This document shows positions 17,225-23,313 of a stretch of DNA of 36,311 nt, one piece after another. Positions within the stretch are counted from its first letter, which is position 1. Every line of letters starts with the position of its first letter. Source of the stretch: CAZMRW01 sp964568805 (GTDB lineage: Bacteria > Pseudomonadota > Gammaproteobacteria > Methylococcales > Methylomonadaceae); assembly GCA_964568805.1 (NCBI GenBank), contig CAZMRW010000038.1:1-36311 (forward strand). Direction: 5' to 3'. The notes under the pieces are model-generated. The model was given only the letters and a program-made list of their open reading frames with translations, ran no database searches and was not told where the DNA came from. The position numbers were made by a program, and so were the translations under genes.

Positions 17225-17373
17225 GATTTCTTCAGAATTACGAATTCTTTACAGATGGACGGCCGCATAGAGCCATTTTTAAAGAAGCAAAATTTGTCGT
17301 ATAAAAAACTTTATTAACGGCAAAGAATTAGAGGAGACGAGAGGAAACGCATTCGTAATTCACGAAAGAAATC
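17225..17373. repeat. Long-armed inverted repeat between convergent genes (MITE-like or terminator-like)
   Basis: The left arm 17225-17245 (GATTTCTT, CA, GAATTACGAAT) matches the reverse complement of the right arm 17351-17373 (GATTTCTT, TCGT, GAATTACGAAT), differing only by a short central change. About 105 nt of A/T-rich sequence lies between. The right arm begins at the RsbU stop codon. The left arm also contains a local palindrome, AGAATT-ACG-AATTCT. No transposase is nearby and no clean target duplication is visible. Confidence 0.45.
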
Positions 17374-18988
17374 ACAAGACCTTAAGAACAACCATCGAGA
17401 CGTCATCTGCAAAGGAACTTCCTTCGCAAAAGGTCCGCAAGTTCTTGACAATACTGTTGATGATTTCTTGCGGTGTATGGGGTCCCTGGGTGGCAAAGAG
17501 ATGGGACAGCCGCTCGGTACCGAAAAACTCCCCTTTCGGGTTCTGTGCTTCGGTAATGCCGTCGGTATAGAGCAGTACAAGGTCACCGGGGTGCAGGATG
17601 ATGCTTTTTTCCTCGAAGGCGATTTCCTTGGTTACACCAAAAATGATCCCTTCGGCATCCAGCTCCCGGCAGATCGTTTCGCCGGCGGGCAACAGCAGCG
17701 GCCGGTTATGGCCGGCGTTGGCGTAGCTTAGCCGGCGAGTAGTCGGATGGTATTTCATATAGAACATGGTGATGAAAAGCTCCGCCCGGCTCAGATCATC
17801 GTAAAGCAGGGCGTTCAGGATGCGAAGAATATCCCCCGTTCCCGCCTCGTTTTCCATCTTTCCCGATTTGGGATGGAAGTGCAGGGTGCGCAGAGCTTCC
17901 GCCTTTAAAGTGCTGCGCGTTTCGGCCATGATGAGCGCCGCGCCCATCGAATGCCCCGAAACATCGGCGATGACGATATCGATTTCGTCCGGGCCGTAAA
18001 AATAATCGAAATAGTCTCCGCCGACATGGCTCGCCGGCAGGCAGAAACCCGCGATAACGACCCCGTTGACTTGAAGCGGCGCGTCCGGAAGCAGGGAAAG
18101 TTGAATCTGCTTGGCGATTTCCATTTCATGACGTTCCTCTTCCGCCCGGCGCAGTTGCGTCACATCGGTCTGGACGCCGATGAAATGGGTGAGATTGCCC
18201 TGGCTGTCCCGCACCGGAGAGATGAACAACTCGTTCCAGAACGTCGTGCCATTCTTGCGGTAATTCTTTATGGTGATCAGGCAGGGCTGGCTGTCTTTTA
18301 GCGCCCTGCGTATGCTTTCGATCGCTTCCGGATCGGTTTCCGGACCTTGCAAGATACGCGGATTGAGTCCGATAAGCTCTTCCCGGCTATAGCCGGTCAT
18401 CTGGGAAAAAGCGGGGTTGGCATAAATGATGGGGTTGTCTTTTGTCCTGGCATCGGTGATGATGATGCCGGCGCTGGACGCTTCGATGGCGCGATCACGG
18501 AGCAGCAGCTTTTCTTCGTATCGTTTGCGCTCCGCTATCTCCGCCTGAAGATCCGTATTGGCTTGGGCCAGCTCGGCTGTGCGGAGCCGAACGCGAAGTT
18601 CCAGTTCATCATGGGCTTTCTTTAGCTCCGCCTCGGCACGCTTGCGCTCGACGATTTCGTTTTCCAGCATGGCGTTCAGCTGACGTAGTTCCTTGTTGGC
18701 CTCGCGGTAGCCGCGATGGGTCATCTCGAAAGGCGCGAGGCTTTCGGCCCAGAACTCTCCCGCCATGGCCACCGTGCGCAATGCTCCTGCGGGGCTTGTT
18801 ATGCCTTGCAGGGCCGACTCAATGGCTTTACGATAAATCGATGCCATATCCAGAACGCCAAGGTCGGATTCGACAGCCTGACGGCCGAGTTGATAGGCCT
18901 TTTCCAGATCAGCCTCCCCCCCTTCGGCAAGGTAGGCCTGGAGTCCGGAGATATAAAGTTTGGCGATGTCGTCTAATGAATCTTTCAT
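17372..18988 (-). CDS. rsbU: RsbU-like phosphatase with LOV-like PAS domain
   Basis: A 538-residue SpoIIE/PP2C phosphatase. Residues 1-90 resemble the RsbU N-terminal domain that binds RsbT; 95-160 form a coiled coil; 163-280 form a PAS/LOV-like domain; 288-538 form the phosphatase, with metal-site motifs GGDYFD (323-328), ADVSGHSMGA (341-350), YTDGITEAQ and ADDVSMVV. In the LOV region N209, R211, Q214, R227, N242, N252 and Q273 stand at the spacing of phototropin flavin-contact residues, but the adduct Cys is Pro210. In the known system RsbT activates RsbU, which dephosphorylates an anti-anti-sigma factor; no such target is present here. Last gene of the module, starting by ATGA overlap with rsbX. 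Confidence 0.9.
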   Translation of the reverse strand: MKDSLDDIAKLYISGLQAYLAEGGEADLEKAYQLGRQAVESDLGVLDMASIYRKAIESALQGITSPAGALRTVAMAGEFWAESLAPFEMTHRGYREANKELRQLNAMLENEIVERKRAEAELKKAHDELELRVRLRTAELAQANTDLQAEIAERKRYEEKLLLRDRAIEASSAGIIITDARTKDNPIIYANPAFSQMTGYSREELIGLNPRILQGPETDPEAIESIRRALKDSQPCLITIKNYRKNGTTFWNELFISPVRDSQGNLTHFIGVQTDVTQLRRAEEERHEMEIAKQIQLSLLPDAPLQVNGVVIAGFCLPASHVGGDYFDYFYGPDEIDIVIADVSGHSMGAALIMAETRSTLKAEALRTLHFHPKSGKMENEAGTGDILRILNALLYDDLSRAELFITMFYMKYHPTTRRLSYANAGHNRPLLLPAGETICRELDAEGIIFGVTKEIAFEEKSIILHPGDLVLLYTDGITEAQNPKGEFFGTERLSHLFATQGPHTPQEIINSIVKNLRTFCEGSSFADDVSMVVLKVL

Positions 18989-19605
18989 AACGATGTCCCT
19001 AGATAACGAATGACAAGCACCAGCGCATCATCGGTCATTTTGCCGAAACGGGCCAGAAGCCGATCGGCAATTTCCTGTACCGGTTGGTGATGAAGAAGCG
19101 GATCGTTGACGGATATACTGGTCACAAAGTCGCTATGGATACCGTCAGTCGTGAAAATCAATAGATCGCCTGCAGAGACGGATCGGCGATAGGCATGCAG
19201 CGGCGGCAGTTGATAACCCACGACGCCGCTGCGCATCAGCAGGCTCGCGCGCGTCGGGGTGCTAGCGTTTATATGGAGCAACTGGCCATCCACATTGCCT
19301 ATGCCCAGCCATGTCATCATTCCTTCGGATGCATTGATCGAGGCCAGGCTCATAGCTACCCCACGTGTGCCCTTCAACGCCCGATGGCAAAGTTTCACCA
19401 GTTCTTCCGGTTCCTCTGGGGCGTGGCTATCCAGCGTGGCAATTGCGATTCCAGCCGCAGTTCCGGCCGCTTCGCCATGACCCAGGCCGTCTACGGCCGC
19501 CGCCAAAAAACCCATTGGATAAAGCTTGACCAGAGCGCGGTCTCCGGAAATCTGTTCTCCGGCTAATGCCCGTACGGCAATGGCATGCTCGATCAACGCA
19601 CCCAT
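18985..19605 (-). CDS. rsbX: RsbX-like feedback phosphatase
   Basis: A 206-residue small SpoIIE/PP2C phosphatase without sensor domain. Metal-binding Asp39 in AAVDGLGHGEAA, GIGNVDGQL in the middle, TTDGIHSDF and a final DDALVLVIRY are visible. In Bacillus RsbX dephosphorylates RsbS and RsbR to reset the stressosome; the same role is inferred here from gene order. The start ATG overlaps rsbT by 13 nt and the stop overlaps rsbU by 4 nt. Confidence 0.88.
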   Translation of the reverse strand: MGALIEHAIAVRALAGEQISGDRALVKLYPMGFLAAAVDGLGHGEAAGTAAGIAIATLDSHAPEEPEELVKLCHRALKGTRGVAMSLASINASEGMMTWLGIGNVDGQLLHINASTPTRASLLMRSGVVGYQLPPLHAYRRSVSAGDLLIFTTDGIHSDFVTSISVNDPLLHHQPVQEIADRLLARFGKMTDDALVLVIRYLGTSL

Positions 19606-19994
19606 TTGGTTGCCTTTACGGTAGTGCCCTGGCCAAGAGCGGATGAGATTTCGAATTCGTCCATCAAACGTTTAGTCCCAGGCAGACCTAACCCCAATCC
19701 CTTGCCCGTCGAGTACCCATCCTGCATGGCCCGCGCGATATCGTTTATGCCCGGTCCGTTATCGCGGGCGATGATGGTCAGGCCTTTATGCGCCCCCTGA
19801 TTGTTCTGCGTCAGAATGATTTCCCCTTTAGCGGCATATTCGACGATGTTGCGCGCCAGTTCGGAGAGAGCAGTCGCGATCAGGGTCAGGTCGCTGGACG
19901 TGAATCCCAATTCCTTCGCCAGTACTCGCGCGTGTTGGCGGACCAGGATGATATCGGCATCCGACTGGATTTCTATCCGCACGGTATCAGTCAC
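19593..19994 (-). CDS. rsbT: RsbT-like serine kinase (GHKL switch kinase)
   Basis: A longer in-frame ORF exists, but I start at the GTG at 19994: it has GGGGA just upstream, gives 133 residues, the usual RsbT size, and removes an N-terminus that is only rsbS sequence in another frame. ATP-binding boxes are clear: N-box ELARNIVEY, G1 DNGPGI, G2 TGKGLGLGLPGTKRLMD. In stressosomes RsbT phosphorylates RsbS and RsbR, then leaves to activate RsbU. Overlaps rsbS by 8 nt and rsbX by 13 nt, so expression is tightly coupled. Confidence 0.9.
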   Translation of the reverse strand: MTDTVRIEIQSDADIILVRQHARVLAKELGFTSSDLTLIATALSELARNIVEYAAKGEIILTQNNQGAHKGLTIIARDNGPGINDIARAMQDGYSTGKGLGLGLPGTKRLMDEFEISSALGQGTTVKATKWVR

Positions 19995-20364
19995 GGCTTC
20001 CCCGTTTTTGGATTCTGCGGTCAAGAATCGCGAGCGCTTCTTCCAGATCCAGCGTGGTTTGCACACCTGACAACCGCAAATCCAGACCCAGCTGAACCAT
20101 CGCAAACGCAACTTCGGGCCGGATGCCTACGATGACGGTTTCGGCGCCCCGCAAGCTGACGGACTGGGCAATGTTGCGCAAGGTTCGCGTTGCAAAGGAG
20201 TCCATGACATCCAGCAGGGTTACGTCCAGAATGACACCTTGTGAACGGTATCGGCCCACCTGTTCCACCAAGTCATCCTGAAGCTCCAGCATATCGGTAT
20301 CGGTTAGCTCGGCCTGGAGAGAGGCAATCAAATAGGGGCCTTGTTTCAGAATGGGTATTTTCAT
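19987..20364 (-). CDS. rsbS: RsbS-like STAS scaffold protein
   Basis: A 125-residue single STAS-domain protein. The phosphorylation loop reads DVMDSFATRTL with the conserved serine S56, matching RsbS (Ser59 in Bacillus by motif). GIRPEVAFAMVQLG and TTLDLEEAL follow as in the family. RsbS with RsbR forms the stressosome shell that holds RsbT inactive. AGGA precedes the ATG. The C-terminal basic tail (RRIQKRGSRD) runs into the rsbT start. Confidence 0.92.
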   Translation of the reverse strand: MKIPILKQGPYLIASLQAELTDTDMLELQDDLVEQVGRYRSQGVILDVTLLDVMDSFATRTLRNIAQSVSLRGAETVIVGIRPEVAFAMVQLGLDLRLSGVQTTLDLEEALAILDRRIQKRGSRD

Positions 20365-20387
20365 AAATGTTCCTGATCCTGGCTTAC

Positions 20388-21332
20388 CTATTCGTCAATG
20401 GGTACCAGACGATAGCCCAGTAATCGTTCCGCCTCTTCCAGGCCGCTTTGCAGATCAACCGTTGTTTTGACCTGACTCAGGTCCACGCCGATCGCCACGA
20501 GCGCCTGCGCAATTTGCGGCGACAACCCGGTTAAAATGACGGTTGCTCCCATGAGTCGTGCCGCGCTGACAGTCTGCAACAAATGGTTGGCGACTCGGGA
20601 GTCGACGATGGGCACGCCAGTGATATCCACGATAGCGGCCTTGGCTCGGGTCGCGCTGATACTTTCCAGCAACTGTTCGGTCAACTGGTAGGCGCGGTAT
20701 GATTCGAGCAGGCCGACAACCGGCAAAATCAATATCCGTTCGCGGATTTGCAGCACCGGGGTGGGCAGTTCGCGCATGGCTTCGCGCTGTTTGCCGATCA
20801 GTTGCTCACGGCGGTTGATATAGGTGTCGATTGTCAGGCCCATGTCCAGAAAAACCACTTTCAACAAGGACAGATACGCCTTCAACGCCTTCCCCGGAGC
20901 GCTTTTATAGGCTTCGAAAAGGTGGTTCGCGACATTTCTGAGATAGAAGCTGTACATCCCCAGGTAGGCTTTTACGGGCAGGCCTATCTGTTCGTGAACG
21001 GCGCCGACTTTAAGTCGGTCCTCAATGTAGTCTTTACTGTAATCGCCCTGGGTCAGCTTGAAAAAATAGGCTTTTTGTGAATGTTTGACGCGATCGAGGA
21101 GTTTAGAGTCCTGGAAAAATACCCGGGTTTCCTCGAATGAAAGGAGATGTTTGTAAAAGGCTTCGATAACCGGATCTGCATACTCTTGTGCCAGTTCATT
21201 GATGCTTGCCAGTTCTTCGATGTCGTCATCGCCTAATTCCAAAAATGCTCTGCGTCTTTCGATTTCCTGTTCGGTCATTCCTATTTCCTCCATGAGCGAC
21301 TTTCCAGCATCCAGTTTCGTTTCTTCAGTCAT
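20388..21332 (-). CDS. rsbR: RsbR-like stressosome sensor with N-terminal globin domain
   Basis: A 314-residue stressosome sensor. Residues about 18-180 are an all-helical globin (globin-coupled-sensor type): QGDYSKDYIEDRLKVGAVHEQIGL contains the candidate proximal heme ligand H113, followed by YLGMYSFYL. Residues about 188-310 are a STAS domain (ELPTPVLQIRERILILPVVG, DITGVPIVDSRVAN). By eye, the two threonines phosphorylated in Bacillus RsbR fall on S245 and A277 here; this alignment needs checking. A heme globin would make this an oxygen or redox sensor, as reported for Vibrio RsbR. AGGAG lies 9 nt before the ATG. First gene of the module. Confidence 0.9.
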   Translation of the reverse strand: MTEETKLDAGKSLMEEIGMTEQEIERRRAFLELGDDDIEELASINELAQEYADPVIEAFYKHLLSFEETRVFFQDSKLLDRVKHSQKAYFFKLTQGDYSKDYIEDRLKVGAVHEQIGLPVKAYLGMYSFYLRNVANHLFEAYKSAPGKALKAYLSLLKVVFLDMGLTIDTYINRREQLIGKQREAMRELPTPVLQIRERILILPVVGLLESYRAYQLTEQLLESISATRAKAAIVDITGVPIVDSRVANHLLQTVSAARLMGATVILTGLSPQIAQALVAIGVDLSQVKTTVDLQSGLEEAERLLGYRLVPIDE

Positions 21333-21639
21333 CTTGGTTTTCTCCTGTTCCTTATGCCAAAATTTCGGGTGGACATGCGGATTTTGTTGGCTAGCTTGTC
21401 AATAGAATGCCATCGATCTATCTTTTACTGCCTTATCTTGTGCCTGTCAAGTCAAGGCATGTTTGCGGAGTACCGCTGGTTCCGAATGCAACAAATGAAA
21501 CAGAACCTTCAATAAAGTCGGACATATTTGTTTTCAGCAAGCGCCAATCAACACTATCCGAACGGATACTGCTATGTAATAATAAGCAGTTAGGTTGGCT
21601 GACATTCCCTTTAACGTCTATCCCTACAGGTCATGACTA
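21333..21639. promoter_or_regulatory. Divergent region upstream of rsbR and recA
   Basis: 307 nt between the Rsb module (-) and recA (+). Two inverted repeats precede recA: TATCCG-AA-CGGATA at 21555-21568, and ACTGCT-N11-AGCAGT at 21568-21590. Either could be a regulator site; neither matches the E. coli LexA consensus CTGT-N8-ACAG. CAGGT precedes the recA ATG. Toward rsbR, a TTGACA on the minus strand (21397-21402) is a possible -35, but the matching -10 is poor. No gene is seen here. Confidence 0.4.
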
Positions 21640-22671
21640 ATGGATGAAAACAAAAAGAAAGCGCTAGGCGCGGCGTTGATGCAGATCGAAAAGCAGTTCG
21701 GCAAAGGCTCTGTGATGCGTATGGGCGACGTGGCGGCTGCCCGCGATATTGAGGTGGTTTCCACGGGTTCGCTGGGACTGGATATTGCTCTAGGCTGCGG
21801 CGGTTTGCCGCGCGGCCGCATTGTCGAAATCTACGGCCCCGAGTCGTCCGGCAAAACCACGTTGACCTTGCAGGTCATCGCTGAAGCGCAAAAACTGGGC
21901 GGGACGGCGGCGTTTGTCGATGCCGAGCATGCGTTAGATCCCAGCTATGCCGAAAAAATCGGCGTGAATGTCGATGATCTTTTGGTTTCACAGCCCGATA
22001 CCGGCGAACAGGCTTTGGAGATTACCGACATGCTGGTGCGCTCAGGCGCCGTCGATATAGTCGTGGTCGATTCGGTGGCCGCATTGACGCCTAAGGCCGA
22101 AATCGAAGGCGATATGGGCGACTCGCACATGGGATTGCAGGCGCGTTTGATGTCCCAGGCTTTAAGAAAGCTGACCGCCAATATCAAGCGTTCGAATACG
22201 CTGGTTATTTTTATCAACCAGATTCGGATGAAAATCGGGGTCATGTTCGGCAATCCGGAAACGACGACCGGCGGTAACGCACTTAAATTTTACGCTTCGG
22301 TGCGGCTTGATATCCGCCGCATCGGTTCGGTTAAAAAGGGCGAAGAGGTGATCGGTAACGAAACCCGGGTGAAAGTGGTCAAAAACAAGGTCGCGCCGCC
22401 GTTCAAACAGGCTGAATTCGAGATTCTTTATGGCGAAGGAATTTCCTTTACCGGTGAACTGGTCGATTTGGGCGTTAATTATGGTTTGATCCAGAAATCC
22501 GGGTCCTGGTACAGTTACGGCGATGAAAAAATCGGCCAGGGTAAGGATAATGTGAAGGCTTATCTTAAAGACCATCCGGATAAAGCCAAAGAAATCGAAG
22601 CGAAGATACGGGCCGAAGCATTCGCAAAAATCCTGCCTGTTATTGAAAAGCCGGAGCCTGATATCGACTAG
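21640..22671 (+). CDS. recA: Recombinase A
   Basis: DNA strand-exchange protein and SOS co-protease. 343 residues, normal. Walker A GPESSGKT at 66-73, VDAEHALDP, the Walker B VVDSVAALTPKAEIEG, the L2-region NQIRMKIGVMFGNPETTTGG and the acidic C-terminus are all present. No intein. The ATG start is supported by CAGGT upstream. Followed after 18 nt by recX, its usual inhibitor partner. Confidence 0.98.
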   Translation: MDENKKKALGAALMQIEKQFGKGSVMRMGDVAAARDIEVVSTGSLGLDIALGCGGLPRGRIVEIYGPESSGKTTLTLQVIAEAQKLGGTAAFVDAEHALDPSYAEKIGVNVDDLLVSQPDTGEQALEITDMLVRSGAVDIVVVDSVAALTPKAEIEGDMGDSHMGLQARLMSQALRKLTANIKRSNTLVIFINQIRMKIGVMFGNPETTTGGNALKFYASVRLDIRRIGSVKKGEEVIGNETRVKVVKNKVAPPFKQAEFEILYGEGISFTGELVDLGVNYGLIQKSGSWYSYGDEKIGQGKDNVKAYLKDHPDKAKEIEAKIRAEAFAKILPVIEKPEPDID

Positions 22672-22689
22672 TCAGTCGTACAGCGCGCC

Positions 22690-23298
22690 GTGAACGATGA
22701 GGCAAAGGTAGTCAGGGACGCGTGCCTGCGTCTGTTGACGGGACGGGACCACAGCAAACAGGAACTGCTGCAAAAATTAACGGTAAAAGGTTATGACAGG
22801 GAGATCGTTCTGGCCGTTATCGATGAATTGGCCGCCGAAGGCTGGCAGGACGATTTGAGGTATGCGAAAAGCTATGCCAGATCCCGTATTTTGAAAGGTT
22901 ACGGACCGGTGCGCATCATTTATGAACTTCGGCAAAATGGCATCGATATCACCAGGGATGGTGTGTATGCCGCAAACCTGCCGGGAGCAGGTGCGGCGAT
23001 CACCAGGGATGGTGTGTATGCCGCAAACCTGCCGGGAGCAGGTGCGGCGATCACCAGAAATGGTGTGTATGCCGCAAACCTGTCGGGAGCAGGAGACAAG
23101 GCTTTTAATCTTGACGAGATTGTCAAGGAGGCAGCCGGAAGCTGGATGGCTTTGCTGGAACAAGTCTATAGCAAAAAATATGGGCGGGAAAAGCGACTTG
23201 ATGCCAGTGAGCGGGCGAAACGCAGCCGTTTTTTGTGCCAGCGGGGATTCACCGGTTCCATGATTTCTGCATTATTTAAGCATTTGAATATTTTGTGA
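22690..23298 (+). CDS. recX: Regulatory protein RecX with in-frame repeat insertion
   Basis: RecX binds the RecA filament and limits its growth. 202 residues from a GTG start; typical RecX is about 150. The N-terminal helices (RDACLRLLTGRDHSKQELLQKL, AEGWQDDLRYAKSYARSR) and the KGYGPVRIIYELRQNGI block are normal, as is the C-terminal part from about residue 138 (LDEIVKEAAGSW, KRSRFLCQRGF). Between them, residues about 87-135 are three copies of a 17-residue unit (ITRDGVYAANLPGAGAA) encoded by 51-bp direct repeats. The insert falls between helical modules, so the fold may survive with a long loop. The reading frame is intact, so it is not obviously a pseudogene. Confidence 0.9.
   Translation: MNDEAKVVRDACLRLLTGRDHSKQELLQKLTVKGYDREIVLAVIDELAAEGWQDDLRYAKSYARSRILKGYGPVRIIYELRQNGIDITRDGVYAANLPGAGAAITRDGVYAANLPGAGAAITRNGVYAANLSGAGDKAFNLDEIVKEAAGSWMALLEQVYSKKYGREKRLDASERAKRSRFLCQRGFTGSMISALFKHLNIL
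22948..23094 (+). repeat. Three direct 51-bp repeats inside recX, each with two small hairpins
   Basis: Units start at 22948, 22999 and 23050. Copies 1 and 2 are identical over 51 bp; copy 3 has two adjacent G-to-A changes, one C-to-T change and a shortened end (to about 23094). Each unit holds two inverted repeats: CACCA-GGGA-TGGTG and ACCTGC-CGGGA-GCAGGT. The unit length is a multiple of three, which keeps recX open. The hairpin pairs recall REP/BIME-type elements rather than a coding minisatellite. Confidence 0.9.
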
Positions 23299-23313
23299 TT
23301 TAACCTAGTGATT

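Noticed and set aside
19995..20111. N-terminal extension of the RsbT frame
   Set aside because: It lies wholly inside rsbS and encodes non-family residues; the GTG at 19994 gives the normal 133-residue RsbT.
22948..23094. CRISPR-like array
   Set aside because: The 51-bp copies are directly adjacent with no unique spacers, and they are part of the recX reading frame.
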